Positions 12,040 through 24,122 of a DNA stretch of 64,000 nucleotides are shown here, piece after piece. The translations under genes and the position numbers were made by a program. Source of the stretch: Argopecten irradians (taxonomy: Eukaryota > Mollusca > Bivalvia > Pectinida > Pectinidae); NCBI RefSeq assembly GCF_041381155.1, contig NC_091141.1, positions 27,587,828 to 27,651,827 on the forward strand, given 5' to 3'. The notes below the pieces were generated by a model, which ran no database searches, had not been told where the DNA came from, and saw nothing but the letters and a program-made list of their open reading frames with translations. The number at the start of each line of letters is the position of its first letter. The first letter of the stretch is position 1.

Positions 12040-12477
12040 ACGCCAGCATCGGCTTAAACGGAACTCGGGTCTGGTTCCTAGTTCCGTTTATTAAAAAAAT
12101 CCTTAAACAGAACTTGGATTTGGTTCCGAGTTCCGTTTTACTTAAACGGAACTCGGAAATGGGAGTCTATCGGAAACTAAATTAAACTGGATTCATTGCT
12201 AGTAATCCAAGTAAAAAAATAACAAAAAACATTTCGAATATGTTCAAAGCACATTGACTGGTTTTATCTAAAATGATAGAGAAACGGAACTCGGAACTGC
12301 TCCTGAGTTCCATTTTATTTGAACGGAACTCGGAAATGGAAGTCGATCGAAATTTAGATTAAAGTGGAATAACCAACAGTGAAAAACAACAGGCAACATT
12401 TCTCACATGTCTAAGGTATATGAATAATTTGTCTAAAATGATAAAAAGTTTCCTTAAACGGTTCCGAGTCCCGTTTT
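12040..12477 (-). repeat. Array of hairpin units (right cluster, inverted to 8606-9205)
   Basis: TTAAACGGAACTCGGGTCTG through GTTCCTAGTTCCGTTTA at 12053-12090 is the reverse complement of the unit at about 8718-8755. More copies lie at about 12112-12150, 12283-12330 and 12455-12475, and another remnant at 18757-18790. Confidence 0.7.
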
Positions 12478-12727
12478 TACGGAAGCCGTGAGGGGACATT
12501 CTGACTTTTGATTTCTTACTTTCAACTTCTTACTTCTCACTTACTACTTCTTACTTATTATTGCTGTATTAAATATACGCGGGAAAGAAGCCATTTTTTT
12601 CTAGAGATGAGAGCAACAGCTAGTGGTGAGAGAAACGGTAAGGGTGAGTTTGTTTTAATTCCTTTGTTAATCGTTCTTATACGTTCGCAGCATGTTATTT
12701 AACTCAATTTTGACGTCGTTTTAATGA
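12478..12727 (+). repeat. Left terminal inverted repeat of the 6.2-kb element
   Basis: CGGAAGCCGTGAGGGGACAT then CTGACTTTTGATTTCTTAC and an ACTTCTTA array; inverse of 18476-18686. Confidence 0.65.
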
Positions 12728-12829
12728 CGATAGTAACCATGATACTATGGACATATAGATGACGAGAAATGGTCACCAGGACATCAGTAGTCTCCCAACA
12801 TTTATATTTACTTTACAATAGACAGGGCG

Positions 12830-13605
12830 CAGATGTAAATGTAGGTCCGCTGAATTATTCAACAAGTAAAGTCTACAGTATAGTACCAATTACCGTGATT
12901 TCTGCTAGTGATAGTGATAGTGACATGGAATTTTTTCGGGATGCAATTAATTATTTTTAATAGTTTAATTTTGAGTTAAAATTAGTAGCTCAAATTTTTC
13001 AATGGTTGATCGACGTATGAGGTTTATTTAATGATGATAAAACAATAGTGAAGAACTGAAACAAACCGAAAGAAGAATTACTCTACATCATTTTCCCGAA
13101 AAAAAATCCATGACACTAGCACTAAAAACTTAATAAATTATTTTATATCCTTTTTTGTGTTAATTAGGGTTAATATATATATATACACGATTTAACATCA
13201 ATTATTGTTCAAATAATGAGTATCGTTTATGCTCTGTCGGCGGTGGAACATCTTTAAGGCGTGCATTCAAAACATGCTTATTGCACCAAATCTTAGTATG
13301 TGTTTCAATAAAGTGACAAACATCTATTTGATATCTTTTAATGAAATAATATAATCGTAATGCATGGTTAGATTTCAAGCTATCCCCCCGCTGTGATTGA
13401 ATGTTAAAAAAAATTATTTCAAAAGGATTTCGGTTGCAAATGAACATTTTTTGTTGAATAAACACTTCCATGGCTACCGTAATTTAGCTGTTCAAAAAAT
13501 TCCAAAATATTGTGCGGGAGATTGAGCGTGCGCAGAAATCACGGTAATTGGTACTGTACTGTAGACTTTACTTGTTGAATAATTCAACAAGTAAAATCTA
13601 CTGTT
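12830..13605. mobile_element. Foldback composed of two inverted MITE pieces
   Basis: ATTATTCAACAAGTAAAGTC at 12855 and TACCAATTACCGTGATTTCT are inverted at about 13535-13590. Inside, 12928-13000 is the reverse complement of 22790-22865, while 13080-13265 matches 22845-23037 in direct orientation (TTTTTGTGTTAATTAG, GTCGGCGGTGGA, CATCTTTAA). So two copies of the MITE family defined at 22674-23037 face each other here. Confidence 0.6.
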
Positions 13606-13847
13606 GACTTCTGACATCTTTCTGTAGACTTCAGACTGTTGACTTTTGACATCTTTCTGTAGACTTCAGACTGTTGACTTCTGACTTCTTGCTGTCGACT
13701 TCAGACTGTTGACTTCTGACTTCTTGCTGTCGACTTCAGACTGTTGACTTCTGACTTCTTGCTGGCGACTTCAGACTGTTGACTTCTGACTTCTTGCTGG
13801 CGACTTCAGACTGTTGACTTCTGACATCTTACTTTTGACTTAATATG
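13601..13847 (+). repeat. 35-bp tandem repeat, about 7 copies
   Basis: The unit is CTGTTGACTTCTGACTTCTT followed by GCTGKCGACTTCAGA. Early units differ by GTAGAC and ACATC variants. The TGACTTCT core resembles the subterminal units of the enclosing TIR element. Confidence 0.85.
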
Positions 13848-13924
13848 TATGTTGATTCTAATTCACCTTTGTCTGTGTTTTTGTTTTCTTTTTAACTTCA
13901 ATAAAGCCAGTCATCTTCTTTTCA

Positions 13925-15510
13925 GATATTACAGCTACCTTGGATGCTAGTCAAGTAGTCATGCTATTGTGGGTGAAGAGGAAATGGTAAGATCACAAAC
14001 AATTAACGTCTGTGTTATGTAAAATTCTACTGCTGAGGCAAAGTATTTTTTTTGTAGATGCAAATCTGTCCATATCTAGTTTGTCCAATTTCTGAAAATG
14101 ACCATACATTTGTAAAAATATTTTTGTCACAAGCATATAGTAAACGATAGGTGAGTCGAGTTTACGATGTTAAGCAATACACGTACGAGTGTACTGGGAT
14201 CGGATATATATATATACATATGTATATATTAAGAACAATAATAAATCATGTCCAGGAAAGCTCACAGCTCAAAATTTCTAACCCGCCTACCTTTAGCGGT
14301 TGTAAAAACACATTTCTAGTACATCGTCATAAAAACGGTTACTAACTTTAAGACTAACTTTAAGGGAGGGATTCCTACAGAATCCGACGTAAAGCCTATA
14401 TATGATCCTAAAATTCCAGAAATTTAAAAAAAAAAGTCCCAAAATAGGACATGTACATCATGGTACCTTGACCCACTCCACAAGTTTAAAGCATGTGTTC
14501 CAGGTCACGTGAAATGTAAACAGGTAGTTCTAGATATAAACACAACCAGTTGAGCATAACTGCATGTACTATATATGTACTGACCACTGAGAAAAATAGC
14601 AAATTCGAAATTCAATTACATTTGTATATCTAAGAGAAAAACAACGTTTAATGCTAAGTTCACGAATCTACAAATAAAATTAGTCTCGTGTAAACCAGTT
14701 TCCTTATATTGATCAATTCTTACATGTCACGTGACCAAATTCTTATCTAAAATTAACACTGACTTTTTTCAAACTTTTAGGTCAAAGCTACAGGCTGATG
14801 AAGACACATTATATACAAGATCCGCATTGGCTGGCAGAATTGTTCAAAAGGTGGTTACCATCTTGTAACATCGAAGACGGGAGGAGGTGTTCGAACTATT
14901 GATTACAACAAGGATGACCCCCAGAGTGTCACAACGTTAACAAACCTGGGGAAGAAGCTTTTTTTTCAGGTGCAATAAGTAGTCTGGACAATTTAGCAGA
15001 GTTCGATGTTACACTGGCTAATTACGAAGGTGATCCTATAAAAGAATTCCAAGACCTTGATAGTAAACTATGCAGTTTTCAGGAATATTTGAAAGCACAC
15101 ATTTTATACTCTTCAAAATACAATGTTTATTTGGTGACCAGAGTTAAGTTACCATCCGAAGACTCTTCTGTTGTCGCCGGAAACCGCCAAGGATCTGAAT
15201 CCCATCGAATATGGTTCTGAAGTATTCCAAATAAAAGTCTTCTCTGTACAGCAGCAACACTATAAGAAACTGCTTCAAGGACTGTTTTATGATGTCTGGA
15301 CTGCAAGATGTAATGGAGTCTGAATATAACCCCATCGACGATGGTTTCAATGTATCGTCCATTGCAATAAATGGTAAAAGATATCTAACAAAGACCATTG
15401 ACGGACAATACCAGTTTTCCGAGAGTCGTCAAGCTGTCTCAAATGACACAGTAATAATACATGGGCCTAGTGAAATATTTGGAGTGGAGCAAGAAGTACT
15501 TTTGTGTTAA
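13925..15510 (+). pseudogene. Unidentified degraded coding segments inside the 6.2-kb element
   Basis: A stretch at 13926-13986 lies between AG and GTAAGA like an exon. Another starts after TTTTAG at about 14780 (S-K-L-Q-A-D-E-D-T-L-Y-T-R-S-A-L-A-G-R-I). Further coding-like pieces follow: L-D-N-L-A-E-F-D-V-T-L-A-N-Y-E-G-D near 14980, Y-L-K-A-H-I-L-Y-S-S-K-Y-N-V-Y near 15090, and an open frame of 73 codons at 15289-15510. Frames shift between them. Codon-like composition and location inside the TIRs suggest an element-encoded protein, but I recognise no domain. Confidence 0.3.
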
Positions 15511-15519
15511 TTAGACGCA

Positions 15520-15600
15520 AATACAGTATACATGATCAGACATCAGTTATTGTTCAAATGATCTGTGTCCTTTATACTCTGTCGGCGGTGGAGTAAAAAA
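15520..15600 (+). mobile_element. Fragment of the GGCGGTGGAG MITE family
   Basis: TTTTGTGTTAATTAGACG at 15498, ATCAGTTATTGTTCAAATGA and CTCTGTCGGCGGTGGAG near 15580 match the right half of the element at 22674-23037. Confidence 0.55.
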
Positions 15601-15859
15601 TGAATACTCTCAGATGGACAAAAATATAAGTTATGTTACTTGAACATAGTCATAGCTGATTGAATGGGTATATACGTATAGCATAAAACAATAGAAATCA
15701 TGTAGAAGGTTGATACGAAAAAGCGTTTGTTACCCATTCGTTCGTCCGTCCACACATTTTCTGCAATAACTCCAACAACTGTTGTCGGATTTTCGTCAAA
15801 CTTTGTGGGATGCAGCATTATGTGAACCTTCTCGGGGATGTGAATATATTCGAACAACA

Positions 15860-17900
15860 CATGTATATTTGATAGTTGTGTGTCAGTTTAATTGCAAAAT
15901 AATGGAATTCCGTACAAAAAGCTGCAATTTTGTTTGTTTTTGTTTTATATATAATATTTGATATAACATTGTATTCCTTTCTGTATGATGTTTATCAAAT
16001 TGCAAGTTTTCATGTTACTTTCCAACTTTTTGCAGAATTAGGGTTATGACACTTTAATACCTAAATTGTACATTCTTCTTTACCTTTTTTTCTTATAGGC
16101 GCAACTTGTCCCACAGTTTTATACGCAATGTTTTAAGCAATTCACCATGGGTTATGAGGTATCATATGAAAATGTGTATATCGTAATGTGAAGTTTATAC
16201 CAAAGAGGTAAGGTCCTTTGATTTTGTAAAATTGAATTCTGACAGAAAGTGCAAGGACTTTACATTATTCGATTCTTGCCACAAGAGTGCAACTAATCAT
16301 TTGATAAAGAATAAACACGTTTTCCATATCTCCTTAATTTCATTTAAACATGATTGCTGGATTGCAAACAAAGGTTTTCTCCATCATGGACTGATTTGAA
16401 TACATCAGGAGACATGATCGTATGGGCAAGTGATAACTGCGTGCCCATCGTGGTCATTATTATATTCACTGTGGTCAGTTCATACTCATATGCTTATTTT
16501 ATACCAAGTTTGGTACTTTCATATCTTAGTTAATTATTGTTTTAATTATTTTCTCCTCCAGGGAGATCAAGGATATTAAGCATATGAAAGTACACCACTT
16601 TTGGTCTTGAATAAAGAATTGGTTTCCTGTTTATGTTTTTCTGTTTTATTTAACAATTGATTTTTTTTTTAAAATACGCTTCATGACTTTGATGATTCAA
16701 TCTGCTTTTGCAGGCAAACTCCATAGCTTCATAACGGTAGCTAATAAAGAATGTTTTATAAGTTTCAATTTTAGTTTCAAATGTACATCGTTCTACATCG
16801 TGCCAAGATTCTTACTGAGCTCGAAGATCCGAAGTCATTCTGAATGGATCAAATCATATATATTATCATTTATCAGGGGAAATGACGTTACAGACACCTT
16901 AAGATGTGCTGATCGTAATATACAAACTGTAAGGCCACGCTAAAGTTGCCATTGAAACGAAATGTAGGCCACTGATTAGTCGAAATCTACATATAGGCCG
17001 ATTACAGGGGACATTGGTATAGAGGAATTGAGGGATGCCGAGGGCCAAGTTGTCATGGAAACAAATTGGTGTCCTCTTATTGGTCAATTTTTAATATAGC
17101 CCGATTTTGCTGAAATTCGTTACGTAGAGGTATTACCGTGCATGTTTTGTTATAGTGACGACCCTCGTTCATAACTTCAACCACATGTTGTCGGTCAACA
17201 TTGTTGCAACTTTTGGGATTGGCACTTTCTTTGGGTGAGTTGTAAGCGCTGTCAGAGCTGCATTATAATTATAACTAGTAGTTCTTAACTTGAAGAACAA
17301 GTTCAACTTCAGGACGGTCATCACAAGTGGGGAAAGGGAGTACGACTGAATAGCATATTTGTTCTATACTTCCATACTCGCTAATAATCCCAGTAATTAA
17401 ATTAAATCTATTTGAGAACTGAATAGGTTTTATACATAGATATACAAAACTTTATCAATTTTAATGTAATTTTCATGCAGTGTGTTTGGTTTGGGGGAGT
17501 GAGGCCTATAGCTAGCGTTTAGGATCATTTTGTTTCGCACAATTAAACCTTGTTGGTAGCATACAGCAACATAGTTTCATTTGTTATGACTTGTTCGGTA
17601 GATCAGTTAAATGATCTTGGGGAACATTTTCACACCGATTTGTTTTTCAAGCACGTCTATTCAAAGTATTGAGGTGTTTGCAAAAACTATACATCTTACT
17701 TTAAACTGGGTGTATTATGATTTTCATGCCCAGATTACCAAAATCTTAATCAATATATTTTGTTTTCAAACTATTAGGTTTTCAATATCGCTGATACATT
17801 TAATGCTATCGTGTTTAACAGTATAGTTAATCTCAACCATTACTAATTACTCTTGAACAACAAATGTATGAACGAATAGTCGATGTCTGCCTGTTATGTC
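15860..17900. other. Interior of the 6.2-kb element without supported coding content
   Basis: Only short unsupported open frames are present. A GCCATTGAAACGAAATGTAG-like stretch at about 16945 is loosely repeated near 17045 (GTCATGGAAACAAATTGGTG). No gene is supported. Confidence 0.4.
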
Positions 17901-17914
17901 CTTGATTATTAATA

Positions 17915-18244
17915 CTAATAATGACTAAATATTTGGGTAAATTCAAAGTACAATACCAAAGCAGATATTGTGTCAACAGGAAATTGTATGTCTGGCTTCA
18001 TCAGATTAACCAATTCTTTGAACTCTTCGCAACAAATTTCTCGTGCCGATCCGTACAGTTCCATGCATAGTTTAACATCACGTTTGTTGACCCTGGTTCC
18101 GTAGTCACGAGCACCAAATGTCTCTGGAATGAAGAATAGGACGTCGGGCTTTCCATGTCGTGCTTCGGCAACTCTCTGAGACCTCAAATTATAAAGATTC
18201 CAATGTAAAGCTATTCTGTCGAGATTCATAAAGCAAAATTTCAA
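17915..18244 (-). pseudogene. Transposase/integrase-like C-terminal fragment (IS3EU-like?)
   Basis: This 109-codon minus-strand frame contains L-H-W-N-L-Y-N-L-R-S-Q-R, then G-K-P-D-V-L-F-F-I-P-E and G-A-R-D-Y-G. I associate this pattern, 'W-N-x-H-x-I-R...G-x-P-D-x-L-Y-x-x-P...', with the part following the integrase core in IS3EU-like animal transposase proteins. It lies 240 bp inside the right TIR of the 6.2-kb element. No catalytic triad is visible here, so only a fragment or one exon remains. Family recall is from memory and uncertain. Confidence 0.4.
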
Positions 18245-18475
18245 AAATTCGACATGGAGTGGATTTGAATCGTTATATTATTTGGTATCTTTCAAATCTA
18301 AACAAAAGATAAACAAAATAATATATCCCAACTTGTTATGCAATCTCTATATATACATCAGTTCGCAATATGTCTACCAATGAAATAAATTGACAATAAC
18401 GTGGAATATAAGTAAATTGGTGACCAGCTCTCCCAACCTACCTGTCAATATTATCGCAGCAGTTTAAACTTCACG

Positions 18476-18686
18476 AAAACGACGTCAAAATTACGTTGAA
18501 ATAACATGTACTTCAAGAAACCCAAGCTCCGTTCATCTCGCCTTTAGAAGAAAGATTGCTTCTTTCCCGCCTAATTTCTATAACAAAAGTAATAAGTAAG
18601 AAGTTGGAAGTAAGAAGGTAGAAGTGAGAAGTAAGAAGTTAGAAGTAAGAAATCAAAAGTCAGAATGTCCCCTCACGGCTTCCGTA
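18476..18686 (-). repeat. Right terminal inverted repeat of the 6.2-kb element
   Basis: Contains TAAGAAGT-type tandem units (18595-18650) ending in AATGTCCCCTCACGGCTTCC; inverse of the left end, with some extra ACTTCTTA units. Confidence 0.65.
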
Positions 18687-18756
18687 CACAACAGACAACA
18701 TTTGTAATATTTTCCAATCACATTTACTGCATTTTTTTATTTTATTCAAAAAAAAT

Positions 18757-18790
18757 CCTTAAACGGAACTCGGAACTCGGAACCAACTTC
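18757..18790 (-). repeat. Remnant of the AACGGAACTCGG hairpin unit outside the right TIR
   Basis: CCTTAAACGGAACTCGGAAC resembles the right cluster at 12040-12477. The 6.2-kb element may therefore have inserted into that repeat. Confidence 0.5.
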
Positions 18791-19149
18791 AACCTCCCAA
18801 CTATTATGGGATATCTGGTTCCCACGTTATTTAGGTCTAGGCGTCAAGATACGGGTGACATTGGATTGGGTCTGTAATATATGTAAGGTTGTCCCTCCGC
18901 CTGTCCGTTGTTTTCTTTTTCAACAATTACAATGGAATTAAGTGGAAAGTAGAATGATTTTCCATGCCGTCTAGATATGTTGTGTATTAATAATTTTCAA
19001 AATTGCTGTTCAGCGGCGATCACAGATTTTAGCTATGGGCAACAATGAAAGTTTTGTATAGAAGGAAATGGGATATTTTTCTCATGTTTGATAAAATAAT
19101 TCCCAATCTTTATCTGCGGTGTAATGACTGCTCGGTGGCATCTTATATA

Positions 19150-19376
19150 AACTTTATTTATTTTACATCGATTGAGAAACAAGTTATATACAACTCTTGA
19201 TGGCCCGGATGTAAGCGCGCGAGGGGTCTTAATGTGGGAGGAAACCGGAGTGCCCGGAGAAACCCACGTGATCGGGCAGATGACCCCTGACCTATTCACG
19301 TCCATGCCGGGAATCGAACCCCGGCCGGCTAGATGAAAGGCGAGCGGCTTAACCACTACACCACCCGATCACCCTT
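19150..19376 (-). mobile_element. tRNA-derived SINE
   Basis: Read on the minus strand, the head has an A-box-like GTGGTGTAGTGGTTAAGC and an exact B box GGGTTCGATTCCC. It is followed by a conserved body, GTGGGTTTCTCCGGGCACTC then CGGTTTCCTCCCAC, and a 3' end with AATAAATAAAG near 19152-19165. Body motifs of this kind are shared by SINEs across many animals (possibly the 'Meta' domain class; recall only). The head does not fold as an intact tRNA. Confidence 0.8.
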
Positions 19377-19599
19377 TTATATATCGGCAGCATCTTCTAT
19401 TTCAACAATGCGAAAAATAAGTTTAACTGTATTCACTGCCAAGGTAATTAGGACAGGCTTATTCTATTTGAACACGCAGTTTGGTATTGAAAGTATTTGT
19501 TATAACTTTATGAAAACTATAGAAACAAATATGTGTAAATTTAGAACCACTAACATGACCTACCTATTAATAGGGAAGCTTAGTATTTTGTGCAATTAG

Positions 19600-21230
19600 A
19601 AAAATTGATTTCTATGTAAATGGGATATTTTGTCATTATTTTATTACCTCTTATGTGAATCAGTGATGTATTTTTCCAAAATACTACTTTAATTACCCCA
19701 AAAAATGCAAGGGATATTCTATATTCTAATCATTTCATTTAAACAAAAATCCTAAACAAAACATTGCAGGTTTTTAGAAAAAAACTTTGTGAATTGATTT
19801 TAAATCAATCTTTTTATCACATCATGCTTCTGCCATACAATGAAGGATGTTTTGATTAATGTTTTATTAATTTTCACTTTGTGTCGCTTCTACCAAAACA
19901 AACTCCATGTTTGTAGTATGTTTTTTTTATTCGTAGAAAGCTGTAACTGCTGAAAGTACGGAAGAAAAAACAAACTTAAAGTTGAGAATTAAAGAATCAT
20001 AAGTGGGACGATTGATTGTTATCAAAGTGATACTTATGAAAGGCTGAAAGTACAGGAAAGTACAGAAAGTGCATATGTTACAACATGGCCACCGTGGCTG
20101 TCATGGCAACGTTTTTGAAGTGAAAAATAACTAAACTATGGCTGCGTTCATTTACATCCCTAACAGTTTTCAAGTTAACCGCACTGAATGAAGAAGAAAC
20201 TTAACATGCATTTTAAAATGGTGACTGTCCTGTGCATCTTGGGTTTAGGACCAATCTGAAAAGAAACAGTACTTGGTCAAAACGATCTAAGTATCATTTC
20301 AGGCAAGTTTCAATTCTGTTCAGTATGTAGAACATGAACAGAAGTATAACCTGTGAAAGGTTTGTGCACGGCAAACGATAATATAGCAAAACCATTATCG
20401 ACATTCATTCATTTACAATGTTAAACCAATCCCTATACTAAAATAGACAATATTGATCGATGTGACATTTGTAATACTATTTCATTTCGTCGCCTTTCTT
20501 TAGAATAAAATATTATATAGTGATGAGATCGTGACACAATGTCGATTTTACCAATCTCATATTTTTACATTTTTACATAATCAATACATTGGTTCCAAAA
20601 TTACACAATACTTGAATTATGAAGTGTAACGTAGGTCTATATGACGTATATGGTTAATATGACAAGGATGGATGCATCGACAACTAAATGTTTCTTGCAA
20701 CGGTATCCCAATGGTAAGAGTATGTAATATTGATGACCAAGTAATTATCTCCTGTCTTGTGATGAAATATAGTTCCGGGAAAGCAGAACCTGATGTAGTA
20801 ACTATCTAAATAGAAACAAAACTAAGGCCTGAACCCACTTGTAACAAGGTTTCCTATTGGCTAAGAGTTTTAAGCAATATATCTAGAGCACCCACCTCGG
20901 ACGTTGTCACATGTATAACAAAACGAAATTGAATAATGTATTACAAATGGTTGAATCGTGACAATTTTACAGTTACAAAAAATGTACAATTGTGACAATA
21001 AGTGTATGTTTGAGCTCACTGGAATCAAGAAACTATGGATTTAAATATGAAACCTTCGTTTAATACATTGTGTATTTGACCACCGTCGATTTTAGAGAAA
21101 AACTTCGATACCTTCACAAACTCATGTCATTATAAAGAACATATTGACTTTGACGGCGTCTTATGGAATGACATTTTTTTGCTGGGAATATACCATCCTC
21201 AATAGTCAAACTATGTTATAGTAAAACTAA
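19600..21230. other. Intergenic, nothing recognisable
   Basis: AT-rich sequence with no supported gene or RNA. CAGGAAAGTACAGAAAGTGC near 20050 is a short local repeat only. Confidence 0.5.
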
Positions 21231-21239
21231 AGGCATTTG

Positions 21240-21432
21240 GGAGGCAAAAACTAGCCAATCACTTATCTACAGACACTTCATATGAAGGTTTACAGTGAGG
21301 ATACGCCATTTCTATTGGCCGAACTACTTATTTCTTTTGTCGATGCCCATAGAACCTCCAGTTTTGCTATGACATAAAGCAGAGGGGAATATGACGAGAG
21401 TGATAGTAACCCCTAGCTTATCGAGGATAGAA
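21240..21432. mobile_element. MULE-like MITE family, partial copy
   Basis: The right part (CAGTTTTGCTATGACATAAA ... GTGATAGTAACCCCTAGCTT ATCGAGGATA) matches the right ends at about 3742 and 36903. The left end is not clear. Confidence 0.45.
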
Positions 21433-21977
21433 ACGTTCCAACGGTTATTTTACAAAAAAAAAAAAATGAGTCATTAGTTATATTTTGATGTAAGCTAAAA
21501 GTCCCGTAATGATAGAAATTGTGGAACAAATTAGTAAGCGTAAAACATTTATACAAAATTGTAATTTAATCATTATATTACTAGAAATACTCGGACCCAG
21601 GCGAAAATAAATAGGTATCCCTTTTTTACCAATCAGAATTAGGCATATCAGTGTATTTGAATTACGCTCCACTATAGGTCACCGGATTAATCAGAAACTG
21701 TATATGATATGCCATGCAAAACCCTCGGCTAACTAGCTTTCTCTGATATCGATAAGGAGATTTATAATTTCGTATTGTCATTTTTTTCTCTCAAGGAATT
21801 GTATTTATCATCGGTCGGTGGGGATTGTCCAAACCACTTTTCTGCATCCTTGATCCGCTCATAGATTAAATGGATTATGACATATTAAATTCATCCTTAT
21901 ACAAGAGTTTATAGAACTGTATATATTTGTTCAAACAAAGGCATTAAGCATTGATGTCACTATTTTTTAATTTCAAC

Positions 21978-22106
21978 TTGGTATGAAAGAAATCTTGTTT
22001 GCAAACGGTGTGAATCCGCGTTATTTCATCGAGATATGAAAAAAATAATTGCAAACTACATAGCGGATTCTCACACAAGTTTGCAAACAGAATTTATTTC
22101 ATACCC
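21978..22106. repeat. Foldback
   Basis: GGTATGAAAGAAATCTTGTT/TGCAAACGGTGTG at the left pairs with the inverted TTGCAAACAGAATTTATTTC/ATACC at the right; probable small MITE. Confidence 0.55.
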
Positions 22107-22673
22107 CGATGAAATTAAGAAATAGTCTCAACAATTAATTTTCCAGACTACTTGATGAAATAAAATACACGTACGATTCCATTGATTTTCCAAGGGATTA
22201 TATTTCCAAATCTATACCCAGCTTTAATGTTTCTATTGTAATGTCTGTCACGATAACGTTGTGTTTTCGCGCATTTCTCGAGTAATCTTTATAGTGGTAT
22301 GAAAAAAAGAACCAGTCAATCAGAAAACCAGATTTAGTATGAAAACAAAGAAAAAAATAATTATTATAATGTGAATATTTTAACTTGATTTGCTACTTTC
22401 TTCTGGTAAGCCATACATGACTGGATTATAATATTGGTTTTATATCAGTGTATGGATTTTCGGATAACCCGCCTGACATCCAGTGATTTCGACTGTTTTA
22501 GTATTTTTGCATATATGATACTAGTGCAATATGAACTGGAGCGATTTTCATTGAATTTGAAATAAATTGACGTCAGGAAAAATGACATGACGCTAGGAAA
22601 TCCAGAACGGCGGGGAAAATGACAGACTCCGCTTGATGTTTGCATTTACATTTTATATAAAAATCTCTTATTT

Positions 22674-23037
22674 TAAAGATGCTCCACCGCTGACAAATGG
22701 TATTTTTTCACTATCAAAAACAGGATCAGACGATTTTGTATTTTTTTCAGTTACAAAAATTACTTACTTTACACCATTACCACCATTGGAAAGTTTGAGC
22801 TTTTAATTTTACTTCAAAATAAAAATATTAGAAATAATTTATTGCATCCCGAAAAAATTCCGTGGCACTATGTTCTATATAGAATGAAGTTCTGACAGCG
22901 CATGCACCAACAGCAAAATAAATTATTTTATGTTATTTTTTGTGTTAATTAGACATATATTTACACGATTAAACACCAATTGTTGTTCAAATGATGAGTA
23001 TCATTTATGGTATGTCGGCGGTGGAGCATCTTTAAAG
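22674..23037. mobile_element. ~360-bp MITE with AAAGATGCTCCACCGC ends
   Basis: TTTAAAGATGCTCCACCGC at the left is inverted as GCGGTGGAGCATCTTTAAA at the right. The copy is intact at both ends with no coding capacity. Related pieces lie at 12830-13265 and 15520-15600. Confidence 0.8.
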
Positions 23038-23065
23038 TTTTTATGAATTTCATATGAAATTTTAC

Positions 23066-23152
23066 AAATAGAGTTTCCCCTCATATTAGATTGATGGTAC
23101 TCGTTTTGAAAATTCAAAACTCGTATCACAGATCTAATATAAAGGGAAACGA
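23066..23152. repeat. Foldback adjoining the MITE
   Basis: GAGTTTCCCCTCATATTAGA and the inverted TCTAATATAAAGGGAAAC enclose ACTCGTTTTGAAAATTCAAA-type palindromic sequence. Confidence 0.55.
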
Positions 23153-23742
23153 AAGACGGATTCTATTTATCATGTAACTTTGTGCCGTTTTGAAAATGTC
23201 CGCTAGATGATCTATCAATCGGTCAGTTGCGATTCGGACCACATCACTCAAAGCCAAAAAGCCAGTCAAATACCAATGCGCCGTAATGAATAGTATGAAA
23301 AATAGCCAGATTATTTAAAATATTAATTTACTTTTTGACAGAGCGAGAAACAAAAGTGAGATACGAAACTAACGAAAGTATGTGATGCTACACTGAAAAA
23401 AGGTCGTACGTATTAACAACTCATTATATTATATATTCAATTAACATTTGAAATCATTGCATATTTTCAAAATATTGACATTTTCACAACATATAAAATA
23501 AGAGTACTTCAATAAGACTTCAAAATTTTTTAATAGTTTTTGGTAAATTTTACTATCTTTTTAATCATTATCAAAATAAAAAAAAATGAACATCGTTTGG
23601 AAAACTTTAAACATTCCTGAATTAAAATGTTCAACAGATTGGTTTCAACTATCTTTTAAAATTCAGTGAAAAGTAAAGTAATGTTTTATGTACGTGTAAT
23701 ACACATTATATATTACAATTATCTTTGAATGGCCGATTGTTG

Positions 23743-23935
23743 TGATATTCCGCATTTGCATATTACATAGTTATCTGCCCTTGCGGGTAGGTATTGATTG
23801 TGACATCATATTTTTGTGAGCGTAACGTCATACGTTTCGGTGAAAACAACGTGAATTGCGCCCACAAAACAATGACGTAACAATCAATACCTAACTGCAA
23901 GGGAGCTAACTCTGTAATATGCAAAGACGGAATAA
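23743..23935. mobile_element. Small palindromic MITE (copy 2)
   Basis: Same family as 8166-8328. The ends GCATATTACATAGTTA and the inverted TAACTCTGTAATATGC surround GGTAGGTATTGATTGTGACA and its inverse. Confidence 0.75.
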
Positions 23936-24122
23936 CACTAAGCAATGGTCTCCTGACACACATGGTGTTGAAATGAAATTAACAGTATTATGTGTCCTGA
24001 GTGACTGATCTTATTAAATCTACCAAACGCCAATGAATTAACAGGATATAACCTGGAAATGATAAACACGACTTTTCTACATATAACTACTATACAAGTG
24101 TATATAATATTCGCATACGACG

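Larger units (their letters stand above)
12478..18686. mobile_element. 6.2-kb composite element with ~250-bp terminal inverted repeats
   Basis: The ends read TACGGAAGCCGTGAGGGGAC at 12478 and exactly inverted at 18667-18686. They continue as imperfect inverted repeats through arrays of a 7-8 bp ACTTCTTA unit and a GCGGGAAAGAAGC block, to TTTTGACGTCGTTTT at about 12710-12725 and its inverse at about 18476-18490. If the element starts at CGGAAGCC, both sides are flanked by TA, a possible target duplication. It contains degraded coding pieces (13925-15510 on +, 17915-18244 on -) and nested MITEs. I infer a DNA transposon of a DDE type; the superfamily is not settled. Confidence 0.6.

Noticed and set aside
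13601..13847. CRISPR-like array
   Set aside because: Units are contiguous without unique spacers, and the genome is eukaryotic.
19300..19376. tRNA gene on the minus strand
   Set aside because: The tRNA-like head is followed by a SINE body and has no proper cloverleaf.
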